Below, piece by piece: positions 16,250 through 24,988 of a DNA stretch of 42,923 nucleotides. A program made the position numbers and the translations under genes. Position 1 is the first letter of the stretch. The number at the start of each line of letters is the position of its first letter. Source of the DNA: Methanothermococcus sp. SCGC AD-155-C09 (GTDB taxonomy: Archaea > AGJL01 > Methanococci > Methanococcales > Methanococcaceae); the NCBI GenBank assembly GCA_019561555.1, contig JAHEQB010000044.1, positions 1-42,923 of the forward strand, written 5' to 3'. The notes beneath the pieces are model-generated. The model ran no database searches. It saw nothing but the letters and a program-made list of their open reading frames with translations, and had not been told where the DNA came from.

Positions 16250-17098
16250 TTAATTTTTTTTATTAATTATAAATAGTATAATTCCAGCAAATATAATTAA
16301 TGCACCTACAAGTATGAGGATTTTAAGGAATATTCCTCCACCAGGGGCTTCAAAGAAGTTAGCAGGTGGAGTGTATTGGAGGACTTGATTTTTGTATGGT
16401 GTATCTCCAGATATATTATATATAATAGCGTTAGACCCGTTAAATGGAATTATTCCACTGTAATATACACTTCCTATCTCTTTATAGGGCATTTGTAATT
16501 CCCAGGTAGAATTTGTATTTAAGTTTTGGAAAACAAAGGATAGGTTATGATGATAAAAACTATTTTGATAGGTATTATTAAAGTTTATTCCATTTTCTGA
16601 TATATTTATATCCCAATGTCCATCTACATAGTTATCATCATTATAATTATCGTTCATTCTCAGTTTAATCTGAGATCCTACAGGTATTTCTGTAATGTAT
16701 GGTAGAGGAGTTATATTATATGTATGCCGCTCCCTTTGTCTAAATATTGAATATGTTGTTCCATTTGGTGCCGTCCAGGATAATACTACAGTAGGTGCCG
16801 GACTTGTGGTTCCTTTGTTGTCATTTAATTTAATCACCTGTCTTATTATCACTCCATTATCCAACTGATAGTTTATAACAGCATATCTATAATCTGGGCC
16901 TGAATATGAACTTTCTCCATCAAAGGTATTTCCTAAGGGATCGTAATAGGTATTGTTATATTTATATACTCCCAACCAGGCCTTTACAACCTTTGGATTC
17001 CCCCCCTGTATTTGTAATGGCATTAGGATTATTGTTAAAACTATTATTATCATTATTATCAATAATGGCTTTAATAATTTATTTACTATATTTACCAC
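16250..17098 (-). CDS. Secreted, membrane-anchored surface protein
   Basis: This protein of about 280 residues has an N-terminal hydrophobic signal (LLIIMIIIVLTIILMPLQ), an extracellular beta-rich domain with many N-glycosylation sequons, a short PGGG hinge and a C-terminal membrane helix (about 255-277) followed by NKKN. The domain is clearly paralogous to the one at 27968-29335: both open NPKVVKAWLGVY and share YYDPLGNTFDG, RQVIKLNDN, SENGINF and FYSGIIPFNGSNA or close forms. I cannot name the family (DUF3344 is a guess). The start is odd: the paralog's ATG aligns with ATA here, leaving GTG at 17098 or an internal ATG as alternatives. Confidence 0.8.
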   Translation of the reverse strand: MVNIVNKLLKPLLIIMIIIVLTIILMPLQIQGGNPKVVKAWLGVYKYNNTYYDPLGNTFDGESSYSGPDYRYAVINYQLDNGVIIRQVIKLNDNKGTTSPAPTVVLSWTAPNGTTYSIFRQRERHTYNITPLPYITEIPVGSQIKLRMNDNYNDDNYVDGHWDINISENGINFNNTYQNSFYHHNLSFVFQNLNTNSTWELQMPYKEIGSVYYSGIIPFNGSNAIIYNISGDTPYKNQVLQYTPPANFFEAPGGGIFLKILILVGALIIFAGIILFIINKKN

Positions 17099-17343
17099 CT
17101 TTTAGGACATTACCCTATAAATCAATATTTAATGTATATTATATTCAATTTACAAATATATATTTAATGTTAATTTATAAATATATTCTTTTCAATTATT
17201 ATTTATATTATTGTCAATAAAAAAATAATGATCAAAAAAATTTATTTAAATAATTCCGAAATAATAATATAAATTAAATACCAAGATACCAAAGAAAAAG
17301 GGGATAGATAGTAATAAAATAATCCAATACTAAATATCACCAT

Positions 17344-17670
17344 TATAGTCAAGAACACAATTCCTAAACTATCTAAATATAAAAAACAGAGATAATAAAA
17401 AAATAATTTAAAAAAAAAATTTTAAAATATTAAAAAATAAATTGAAATATAAAATAACCAAAAATAATAATAAAATAACCTAAATCTAAGATAAAAAGGG
17501 AAAAAATAAAATACTTAAAGATATAAAAAAATAAATACTTAAAGAGTATAAATTCCATAAAACTGCCCCATTCCCCCATATTCCTAAGTACTGAAAGTGC
17601 AGAGGAAATTCTTTAAGCATCAGAATTACTATATTTATAATAAGTTTAAAATATCATGTGTTTTACTATA
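17344..17670. mobile_element. MITE (IS630-type ends), copy upstream of pyrH
   Basis: This 327-bp non-coding element has ends TATAGTCAAGAACACAAT on the left and, reversed, TATAGTAAAACACATGAT on the right, both followed by a TTTAAAC-like or TAAAC block. The left half is an A-rich arm. The core (17540-17640) reads ACTTAAAGAGTATAAATTCC, CCCCATATTCCTAAGTACTG, GTGCAGAGGAAATTC. The right end is only 26 bp from the pyrH start codon, so the pyrH promoter must lie inside the element. There is no coding capacity. The rest of 17099-17696 is A/T-rich with no gene. Confidence 0.75.
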
Positions 17671-17696
17671 ATTAAATCCAAGGAAGAGGTAATAGT

Positions 17697-18383
17697 ATGA
17701 AATTAGTTTTTGCATTGGGTGGTTCTGTGATTATGCCAAAAGAGGGACCATCCTTAGAAAATATTAAAAAGTATGCCGAAGTATTTAAAAAAATAAAGGA
17801 CTTGAAACATGATTTATGTATTGTAGTTGGGGGGGGATACACTGCCAGAAACTACATATCCATTGCTCGGGAATTTAGTAATGAGGCATTCTGTGATGAA
17901 ATAGGTATATTATCTACAAGAATGAATAGTATGGTTCTAATATCTGCCCTTGGGGATTATTCCATAAAAAAAGTTCCAGAGAACTTTAAAGAGGCTGAAT
18001 TAATGTTAAATTTAAATAAAATTGTTGTTATGGGGGGCACTCATCCTGCCCATACCACAGATGCTGTTGCAGCCTCTTTGGCAGAATATATAGATGCAGA
18101 TCTACTAATTATAGCCACCAACGTAGATGGGGTATATAATAAGGACCCCAATAAATACAACGATGCAAAAAAGATAAAAACTTTAACAAGTAAGGAGTTA
18201 TTAAATATTACAAGTTCTTCCTCTATAAATGCAGGTTCTTCCTCAATAGTGGATCCTTTAGCCTCTAAGATAATAGATAGGGCAAAATTAAAAACAATTG
18301 TCATCAAAGGAACTCCTGAAGAGATATTAAATTCCTTAAGTGATAGGCACAATGGTACAATTATATTGCCTGGGGAGGATTAA
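17697..18383 (+). CDS. pyrH: UMP kinase (PyrH), archaeal type
   Basis: PyrH phosphorylates UMP to UDP in pyrimidine synthesis, as a hexameric amino-acid-kinase-fold enzyme. The 228 residues show ALGGSVI (6-12), VVGGGYTARNYI, the archaeal GGTHPAHTTDAVAASLAEY segment and ATNVDGVYNKDP for nucleotide binding. The archaeal form lacks the bacterial N-terminal extension. GAGGTAA precedes the ATG. A likely TATA (TTTAAAATAT, 17645-17654) lies in the right end of the adjacent MITE, at the correct distance for a transcript start near 17675. It is followed after 43 bp by the DUF2116 gene, probably in one transcript. Confidence 0.95.
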   Translation: MKLVFALGGSVIMPKEGPSLENIKKYAEVFKKIKDLKHDLCIVVGGGYTARNYISIAREFSNEAFCDEIGILSTRMNSMVLISALGDYSIKKVPENFKEAELMLNLNKIVVMGGTHPAHTTDAVAASLAEYIDADLLIIATNVDGVYNKDPNKYNDAKKIKTLTSKELLNITSSSSINAGSSSIVDPLASKIIDRAKLKTIVIKGTPEEILNSLSDRHNGTIILPGED

Positions 18384-18426
18384 ATATTTATTTAATATAT
18401 ATTAAGTAAAAAAAAGGAGGTTTTTT

Positions 18427-18612
18427 ATGGAAAAACATAGACACTGTTTAAACTGTGGAATCTCTATACCTCCAGAAGAAACCTTTTGCTCTGAGAGATG
18501 TAAGGATGAATATGTTAAAAAAAGAAAGAAAATAATAAGAAGTCAGCAAATAATTTTCTTTATAGTATTTGCAATTCTGGCAATTTATATAGGGATAAAT
18601 ATATTTAAATAA
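18427..18612 (+). CDS. DUF2116-type zinc-ribbon membrane protein
   Basis: This 61-residue protein has a zinc-binding head (C7, C10, C21, C25 in CLNCGISIPPEETFCSERC), a basic segment (KKRKK) and one C-terminal membrane helix (about 40-58). This matches the archaeal DUF2116 family, whose function is unknown. The ribosome binding site GGAGGT is perfect. It probably shares a transcript with pyrH. The architecture suggests a membrane-tethered zinc protein facing the cytoplasm, perhaps an adaptor for a secretion or membrane complex; that is inference. Confidence 0.85.
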   Translation: MEKHRHCLNCGISIPPEETFCSERCKDEYVKKRKKIIRSQQIIFFIVFAILAIYIGINIFK

Positions 18613-18625
18613 TTTAAATAATTAT

Positions 18626-19963
18626 TTAGAAAATATTTTGTAAATAACTTAATATTACTGTTGTTAATATTTTAATGAGATCTAAGATGGAGTTAATTTT
18701 ATCAAATATGCTCTCATTGTTATTCTCTATATCTATATTATATTCCTTTAATACATAATACCCAGATTTTGATACCTCAACAATTATTTTACTGTTATTT
18801 TTATCATATTTGTAAGGTATATTTACCCATTTTTCAAGATTGTTATCATAATGTAAAACAGTAATACTTTTATCATCGGATAGATTGTAGAATACCTCCA
18901 AGGTTAGGGGCTTACTAAACTCGGCATCCTTTGGGAATATATAGTATGCCAAGGTAGTATTTGAAATATTTACCTCCTTTATGGATACATCTCCTCTTTT
19001 GCTAATCTTAGTGCCGTAATGAATTGTTAACATGGCACTTTTAATATTTTTTATAATTGTGCCATCTATTATATTTTCTTTGTTTGGAGGTTTAAGGGAT
19101 ACATCATTGGCAGTATTTTTTTGATTATCTAAGGGAGGTGGTACCCTAACCACCACTAGTTGGGAACTGTTATTGGGTTCATTATTATTTAAAGTATCTT
19201 CAGGTATATTTTCATTATTATTGGAACTATTTATAACTTCAATAGGATTAACTACTATTTTGGAGTTGTTATTGGCACTGGGTTTATTGTTATTGTTATC
19301 ATCGCTATTATTGTCATTATTATTGTCATTGTCGTTATTATTATCATTTGAAGTATCTTCAGGTGGGTCTACAGGTGGAGGGGCAGGTATGCTCCCTTCA
19401 ATTAATATATCTTTTTTTACACCTCCAATGTCCAGATGGACTACTGTCCCTTCAGGTATATTATTTATTTTATAGGAGTACTTAAAATTACCATTTTCAT
19501 CTGCCTTTATCTTAGTTGATGCGAATATTTTTAATTTTACAGGTTTTTCTGGATCTTTTATAGTTCCCCTAATTTCAATATCATAGGTACCTTTAGGGAT
19601 GTTGGATTTAGAAAATACTGCCACACCCTCTTGATTTGCATCTCTTTTCTTAGTAATCCACATACCCATTTTTATAAATATATATAGTTTATTTTTTACA
19701 TTTTCTGCAACAATCTTGAAACTGTTAGGGGTGATAGGTATTTCCACGTCGTTCATGATGTATTTGTATTTAGGAGGATTAACAGATGGATAGACCTCAA
19801 ACCAGATCTGGCAGTTTATCTCCTCGTTAGGATTAGCCTTTCCAGTTATTACTATAGTATCTCCAACCTTTGGATTTGAGGGGGTAATTGTTGAATTTGA
19901 TACTCCATATACTGGAGAAACTATTAGGATTAACCCTAAGATTATAAAGAGTAATTTTTTCAT
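18626..19963 (-). CDS. Secreted surface protein with Asn/Asp linker
   Basis: This 445-residue exported protein has a signal peptide (1-20), one or two Ig-like domains (about 22-195, opening SNSTITPSNPKVGDTIVITG), a low-complexity Asn/Asp linker (about 203-235), and a C-terminal domain (about 310-420, with LAYYIFPKDAEF and VSKSGYYVLKEY) resembling the PGF-pre-PGF type of archaeal surface domain. It ends in an amphipathic or weakly hydrophobic segment (ILDLIKILTTVILSYLQNIF). The linker is built from AAT/GAT/AAC codons and so is prone to length change by slippage. GGTGAC precedes the ATG. A terminal-motif copy (19980-20009) lies 17 bp upstream. The role is probably S-layer-associated or adhesive. 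Confidence 0.78.
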   Translation of the reverse strand: MKKLLFIILGLILIVSPVYGVSNSTITPSNPKVGDTIVITGKANPNEEINCQIWFEVYPSVNPPKYKYIMNDVEIPITPNSFKIVAENVKNKLYIFIKMGMWITKKRDANQEGVAVFSKSNIPKGTYDIEIRGTIKDPEKPVKLKIFASTKIKADENGNFKYSYKINNIPEGTVVHLDIGGVKKDILIEGSIPAPPPVDPPEDTSNDNNNDNDNNNDNNSDDNNNNKPSANNNSKIVVNPIEVINSSNNNENIPEDTLNNNEPNNSSQLVVVRVPPPLDNQKNTANDVSLKPPNKENIIDGTIIKNIKSAMLTIHYGTKISKRGDVSIKEVNISNTTLAYYIFPKDAEFSKPLTLEVFYNLSDDKSITVLHYDNNLEKWVNIPYKYDKNNSKIIVEVSKSGYYVLKEYNIDIENNNESIFDKINSILDLIKILTTVILSYLQNIF

Positions 19964-19979
19964 TATAAGTCACCTTTTC

Positions 19980-20009
19980 ATAGTAAAGAACATAATATTT
20001 TAAACTATG
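19980..20009 (-). promoter_or_regulatory. Solo terminal motif at the promoter of the 19963 gene
   Basis: On the plus strand this reads ATAGTAAAGAACATAAT, then ATTTTAAACTATG, a close match to the IS630/MITE end. On the minus strand it gives TTTAAAATATTATG about 25-30 bp before the expected transcript start of the surface-protein gene, where a TATA box belongs. No core or second end is adjacent. Confidence 0.5.
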
Positions 20010-20243
20010 ATTGTTAAATCTCCAAAAAGATTAGAAGTCCATATATCATTTGAAAGGAATTATTTATACATTTTTAGAGGATAAGTTCAAGGAATTATGT
20101 GCTTGAATATAAATATTATATTATTATTTAAATTTATTAAAACTTTTTTGTCCAGGAACTAAGGTAAATTTTAAAATAATTATTATAAATAAATTTAAAT
20201 TTTTAAATATTAATATTAAAAAAATAATAAAAATATTAAAGAT

Positions 20244-22226
20244 TTAATTATTTATTTTTTGAGATTGTATAGCAACAATCTTTTTATCTACTGTATCGTA
20301 GGCTATTGCTACTAGGTAACTGTTTTCTATATACATTAAGACGAGATTTTCTGAAGCATTCTTCGTAGGAGTTTCAGTATAATCTGAAGCAGCATCATCA
20401 TCATATATAGTTCCAATTATCTCACTCACTTTTGATCTGTTTAACTTTATGAAGTCGTTATTGGCTACAATCTGTGACTCTTTACCCTCTCTAACGATAG
20501 ACACGTTGAACAGGTTGTTGTTTGGATTGGTTCCTGTTATATTCAATATTATTTCTACATCTTTGTCTATCAATACTGCTCCATATCTAATTTTATGATC
20601 CGGTATACTGTTTAGTTCTATAGCTACATTTACTGTATCACTATCTGTTTCATATTCTATACTCATATTATACTTCACTACCTCGAATCCACCCACTGCC
20701 AATACCCTTACATTATTTGCATCTATTGGAACTCCATTTCCTTCAGTGATTATTACTATGTGCTCTCCACAGTCAGATGGATTGTAGGTGAATACAACCT
20801 CGCCATTATCAAGCACTGTTCCAATATTTTCATGACTTTCATTTAATGTCTTGATCAACCCTGTAGCATCTCCATCTAATAAACTATTTACATTATTTCT
20901 GAAGGTTTTCCTAGTGGTTATCACATGAAGTGAAACATCCTTACCCTTCATATCTGGGTTGTTGTAGGTTATTTTTACATTGCTTCCATTGTATGCCACT
21001 ACATTGAAGTTGTTCATTGCCTCCACTATTGATGCTACAGATTTGTTATCTCTAAAGTCAATAGTTATGTTATGAGTATCATCTTCTTTATCCACCACAT
21101 TTACAACTGCCTTTATCTTAGGTATATCTATTGTATAGTTTCCAGTGATTTTTAAGGTATTTTTATCCTGCCCTTCAAATACTATAGTTTTTCCATCTGC
21201 AACAATTTTCACTGCAGGACCTGTTGGAGTTGGTGTAGAAGGTGGCCTACTTCCTCCACCACTCCATCCACCACTACCTCCACCACCACTCCATCCAGAG
21301 GTGGAGGTTAATGAAACTGATACAGGTCCTAAGTTCTGTGCGATATTTTTTATTTTCTCAGATATTGTTGGATTATCACTATTTACTGAGATTGTAGTGG
21401 TAATTTCTATGACTTTTGAGAGTATTTTATTCAATACCCCTTTATCTGTTGATGATAGGGATACTATCATACCAGTGTAGCCTTCAACAAAATTTACTAT
21501 TGCATTTAGTATTGGATCCTTGGTTTTTTCTGTATAAACTACTGAGGCCCCTTTATTTTTAGCATCTGGGTTTATCTTTTCAACGTAGGATATTGCAGTT
21601 CTTACAACATCATCCTCGGAACCACTTGCAATGAAGGTACTCTCAGAATTTTTTGATGCTGTATTCACAATACCCTTTGGAACATTTTTTCCTAAAACTA
21701 CTGCATTTTTTGGTTTTATATCCCTCAATATCTCCATAACTTTTTCATCTTTGTTTAATCCATAGTATAACACAGGAGCTTTGAAACTAACAGCCACTGG
21801 TGATACTTTTTCATTGAATCCATTGGTAATTACAATATTATCAATTAATTCTGGTTTATCTTTCTTAATTAATTTATACACCTCTATGGAGGTTTCCACT
21901 CTTGTCTCTCCCCAAACCCTCTCAGTTTTTATATTTAAGTTCTTAATTTGATTCTCAACTGTGGTGCTAACTGCCACTGGACCTCCAACTATTATAACCT
22001 TATCATAACCTCCTGTTGTAAGTTCCCTTTCAGCACCTGTTGATAACCTACTGGTAGGGGTGTATATTAATTTATATCCCATAGCCTTGGCGTATGGGGC
22101 TGCGACAATTGCATCTGCTGGAGTGGATACAACAACTGCCACATTTTGTGGGGATTCTGAGGCCAATCCTAACGGCAATGCCCCCAAAATCATTATTAAC
22201 GATATTAGTATATTACGCAATTTCAT
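20244..22226 (-). CDS. Secreted protein with cell wall binding repeat 2 domain
   Basis: The 660-residue exported protein has a signal peptide (1-22). An N-terminal region (about 27-200) has the alternating AVVVSTPADAIVAAPYAKAM, YDKVIIVGGPVAVS and KNAVVLGKNVPKGI segments of the CW_binding_2 (PF04122-like) fold. A Gly/Ser/Trp-rich hinge (GGSGGWSGGG), a Pro/Thr stretch and a long beta-rich C-terminal half with many sequons follow. No membrane anchor is seen at the C-terminus. The domain binds wall polymers in bacteria; methanococci have only an S-layer, so here it may bind S-layer glycan. GGAGGG precedes the ATG. Codon use is more balanced than in neighbours, as in highly expressed surface genes. 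Confidence 0.82.
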   Translation of the reverse strand: MKLRNILISLIMILGALPLGLASESPQNVAVVVSTPADAIVAAPYAKAMGYKLIYTPTSRLSTGAERELTTGGYDKVIIVGGPVAVSTTVENQIKNLNIKTERVWGETRVETSIEVYKLIKKDKPELIDNIVITNGFNEKVSPVAVSFKAPVLYYGLNKDEKVMEILRDIKPKNAVVLGKNVPKGIVNTASKNSESTFIASGSEDDVVRTAISYVEKINPDAKNKGASVVYTEKTKDPILNAIVNFVEGYTGMIVSLSSTDKGVLNKILSKVIEITTTISVNSDNPTISEKIKNIAQNLGPVSVSLTSTSGWSGGGGSGGWSGGGSRPPSTPTPTGPAVKIVADGKTIVFEGQDKNTLKITGNYTIDIPKIKAVVNVVDKEDDTHNITIDFRDNKSVASIVEAMNNFNVVAYNGSNVKITYNNPDMKGKDVSLHVITTRKTFRNNVNSLLDGDATGLIKTLNESHENIGTVLDNGEVVFTYNPSDCGEHIVIITEGNGVPIDANNVRVLAVGGFEVVKYNMSIEYETDSDTVNVAIELNSIPDHKIRYGAVLIDKDVEIILNITGTNPNNNLFNVSIVREGKESQIVANNDFIKLNRSKVSEIIGTIYDDDAASDYTETPTKNASENLVLMYIENSYLVAIAYDTVDKKIVAIQSQKINN

Positions 22227-22543
22227 AATTACCCTCCATTTACTGTGTCATAGTAGGTATATTGTATATAATATTTAATAATATATTAATTTATAATATA
22301 TATTTATTTATTGTAATTATTTATTATAATTATTATTTATATTCTGTAATGAATTTATATATAAACTTTATTATAAATTTATTAATTATCAATATATTAA
22401 ATATATTATATTCATATGGTTTTTTAATATGATAATAGTTTGTATTTTGATTTATAATTAAAATCATAAAATAAATAACTAAAAATGTAGAAAAATATAT
22501 AAATTATAAATAAATATTTTATAAAAATTATATTATGTTTTGT
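22227..22543. promoter_or_regulatory. Divergent promoter region, surface gene and tRNA-Sec
   Basis: This gap is A/T-only with many TATA-like strings and no gene. Minus-strand TATAATATTT-like sequence near 22265-22280 suits the 22226 gene. AAAAATATATAAATTATA (about 22490-22508) suits tRNA-Sec. No MITE core is present. Confidence 0.35.
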
Positions 22544-22632
22544 GGCGCCAGGTGCTGTACCTGGTGGTACAGGGCGGACTTCAGATCCGTCAAGTTCTTA
22601 TGAACTCGGGGTTCGATTCCCCCCTGGCGCCG
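22544..22632 (+). tRNA. tRNA-Sec (anticodon TCA)
   Basis: This selenocysteine tRNA decodes UGA. All archaeal hallmarks are visible. The acceptor is a 9-bp GGCGCCAGG against CCTGGCGCC. The D stem is a 7-bp CTGTACC/GGTACAG with a 4-nt loop (22555-22572). The anticodon loop CTTCAGA has TCA at 22581-22583. The long variable arm is AGTTC-TTAT-GAACT, the T stem is short, and G is the discriminator. It is charged with serine, phosphorylated by PSTK and converted by SepSecS. A T-rich run at 22633-22657 should terminate it. No selenoprotein gene or SECIS element was recognised in the window. Confidence 0.98.
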
Positions 22633-22657
22633 TTTTATTATTTTTTTTATTTTTTTA
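22633..22657 (+). terminator. T-rich terminator of tRNA-Sec
   Basis: TTTTATTATTTTTTTTATTT directly follows the discriminator base on the coding strand, the usual archaeal oligo-T terminator. Confidence 0.5.
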
Positions 22658-22694
22658 AGCATTAACTATATTCTATTTTAAAACACGGGAAATT

Positions 22695-23645
22695 ATGAAA
22701 AGGATATATTCAAAATTGGGCAACCTATCTAACCTTAAAGAGGCCATAGATGACTTAGATAATTTCACTGGACTTATAAAAATAGATCAGGGTATTTTGT
22801 TATATAGCAATTCAAAATTAATACTTTCACTTTGGAACAATAAGCCTGAAGATATAAAGAATATTTTAAAAGTTTTACCTAATGAATTTTTAATTGAGAT
22901 ATACAAATGCTCCAAGGATGAATTAGATGAGTTTATAAAGAATAATTCAAAAAATATTAAATCTTCATCAATAGAATATGTAATATTATCTTTAAAAAAG
23001 GCAAATACCCCCCTGAATAATAAATATAACTTAAGTGGTGAGATAATACTGGATAAATATAATTTAATATATAACTACATAGGCCCCCATAAGTATGAGG
23101 TAATTTTAATTCCCAGGAAGTATAGTCAAGATAAGGGAGTAATACTTTTTAATAACTATGAGGAAATGTTCTCAATTTACCAAAGTAATAATAAAATAAT
23201 TGAGGGAAAAAAGGCCCTCAATAAAATAAAAACAATATTTGCAGTTAGTGATGTTAGAATATCCTTTAAAAAAATATCTTCTGAAAGATTTAATGAATAT
23301 ATTGAAACCTATCCAGGGGGCCTATTAAAAATTTTTGTTTCCTTTGATGAATTAGTAAATAAAATAAAAAGTAAGGGGCCTATTAAAGTAATAAATAACG
23401 ATTCTTTGATAAATATTCTAACTGATGAACCCTCCTTAATGGAGATAGATAACAATATGTATATAGTATCCTACAAAAAAGAAGTTATTTATGCCTTTTT
23501 TAAGAATTATGAGGGAGATAAAGCCTACAGATATATAAAAAATCACTGTATATTTAATAATGTTGAAATTAAAATATATCCAATAGATAATGAAACATAT
23601 AAATTATTTAGGGAGTTTAAAGGAAACAGAGTTAAAAATAATTAA
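22695..23645 (+). CDS. Uncharacterised archaeal protein, possibly DUF2226
   Basis: I do not recognise this 316-residue soluble protein for certain. It opens MKRIYSKLGNLSNLKEAIDDLDNFTGLIKIDQGILLYSNSK (about 1-41, broken here only for naming), a pattern in which a short helix pair precedes a strand that reads out an expressed value; this recalls archaeal DUF2226 proteins. It contains a repeated alpha/beta pattern (ILLYSNSKLILSLWN, VILFNNYEEMFSI and MYIVSYKKEVIYAFF look like diverged copies of one motif). There are no cysteine clusters or nucleotide loops. It starts 62 bp after tRNA-Sec, but there is no evidence of a role in selenium use. Confidence 0.5.
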   Translation: MKRIYSKLGNLSNLKEAIDDLDNFTGLIKIDQGILLYSNSKLILSLWNNKPEDIKNILKVLPNEFLIEIYKCSKDELDEFIKNNSKNIKSSSIEYVILSLKKANTPLNNKYNLSGEIILDKYNLIYNYIGPHKYEVILIPRKYSQDKGVILFNNYEEMFSIYQSNNKIIEGKKALNKIKTIFAVSDVRISFKKISSERFNEYIETYPGGLLKIFVSFDELVNKIKSKGPIKVINNDSLINILTDEPSLMEIDNNMYIVSYKKEVIYAFFKNYEGDKAYRYIKNHCIFNNVEIKIYPIDNETYKLFREFKGNRVKNN

Positions 23646-24032
23646 TTAAGTAATAAATAAAAAAATAAAATTATTGACCTTAAAAATTAATTATACTAAA
23701 AAAATTACCATAAAGATTGTAATCTTAAATAAATCTATATATAATAAATAAAAAACTTAATATTAAAAGCGTCCAGTAAAAAAATAAAAAATAATTTAAA
23801 ATAAATAATAAATAAAATATAATCTAAAATTTTAAAACATTTAGAAGAAAAAAATAAATAAAATAAAAAAAGTAAAAATCCCATTATTTTTCTTCTCAAT
23901 ATCCCTAAGCACTCTAAAAAAAGGATATCTATAGTTAGGTTAAAGAAAATATACTATTAACAGTATTTTCTTATATTTAAGTATTTCTCTTTATTACTTA
24001 ATATTTATACTTTTATTATTTAAACTGCACAA
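23646..24032. mobile_element. Degenerate MITE-family copy before the broken gene
   Basis: A C-tract-orientation core lies at about 23826-23940 (ATTTTAAAACATTTAGAAG, AAAGTAAAAATCCCATTAT, CCCTAAGCACT). The ends are not recognisable. The remainder of this gap is A/T low complexity. Confidence 0.45.
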
Positions 24033-24585
24033 ATGGGTTATAAATTATATATAATAAACCCTATTTCCCACCAAAAACAATATATACTAACCACTAACTT
24101 ACATAAAAATCATGATGCTAATAGAAAAATACACAAAAGAAATAAAAGAATAAGAGAATTAATAAAACCAGTTATAGATGAACACTATCCCTCTAAGGCC
24201 AATAGGAAAACAATATCCCTGCATGATTTTATGACTTTTAATTCCTGCATCTGCACTTCAATGGAGTTATAAAACATGCTTATACTCACTTTATTGAAGA
24301 GAAACTATTCCCAAAATTAGATATAATAAATTACTTTACATAAGTACTGGAAAAAACATATTAACTATTCTCAAGGAAAAAAGGATTTTACTAAAAGGTT
24401 AAAAGAAGAAACTACCATAGGTATAAAGGATACATTGAGCAGGGAGTTCTCTAAAAAAATGAAGAAAAAGGATGTTACATTCATTACAGTGAAAAGAGAG
24501 AACATTATTGAGAGTTATAAGGAGCAGGAGTATTATGGATTTCTTTCTAAACTGAGAAAGAAAAACATTTTTCTCAGTTGTAGAT
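24033..24585 (+). pseudogene. Broken gene in three frames, family unknown
   Basis: The first frame (24033-24272) gives 79 residues ending in a stop. A shift of frame near 24260 continues as NGVIKHAYTHFIEEKLFP and stops at TAA (24340-24342 region). A further shift continues from about 24345 as YWKKHINYSQGKKDFTKRL to a final TAA at 24585. The three pieces are all lysine-rich and look like parts of one protein of roughly 185 residues. The N-terminal part (ANRKIHKRNKRIREL) and the repeat-rich setting would suit a decayed mobile-element protein, but no transposase motif can be named. The internal stops are TAA, so selenocysteine read-through does not explain them. Confidence 0.55.
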
Positions 24586-24589
24586 AATT

Positions 24590-24988
24590 TCAGATTGATA
24601 TATATACGGGCCGTAAGTAGAAGGGGTCTATTTGTTAAGATTATTCTTAGTTTTATAATCTTTTAATTTCTATCCTTAATAGGTGATGGGAACTAGGTAT
24701 TTATATTTTATTTATAATTTTAAAATTAGCCTTATCTTATAACTCCTATTACTCTGTTATTTTTTAATGCCTATCCTCTTAGGGATTGTTAATAAATAAT
24801 GCCTTAGAGTTTTTATCTCTTTTTATGGAGTTCTATCTTTGTATGTGGTTCTTCTTAAATATTTTATATTTATAATACTTTTTTACCATATTTTTTATAA
24901 CTTTTTATTAGTAAATATTTTTTTAAGAAATAAATTTTATATTATTCTATATATTTTATTTTTTTTAATTTTTTATAAATTATATACC
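24590..24988. other. Gene-free gap with repeat family 2
   Basis: The gap starts with a short less A/T-biased stretch (ATACGGGCCGTAAGTAGAAG, 24605-24624) of unknown meaning. It then holds the family 2 repeat at 24737-24835 and T-rich low complexity up to the RIO2 stop codon. No gene is visible. Confidence 0.45.
24737..24835. repeat. Dispersed repeat family 2, copy 2
   Basis: This block aligns in order and without large gaps with 2971-3066. Like that copy it lies just past the 3' end of a minus-strand gene and is followed by a long T-rich tract. Confidence 0.5.

Noticed and set aside
19300-19400. Asn/Asp codon run as an intergenic microsatellite
   Set aside because: It is in frame inside the 445-residue surface protein and encodes a plausible flexible linker.
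24033-24585. The broken gene as a selenoprotein read through internal stops
   Set aside because: The internal stops are TAA, not TGA, and the pieces lie in different frames.
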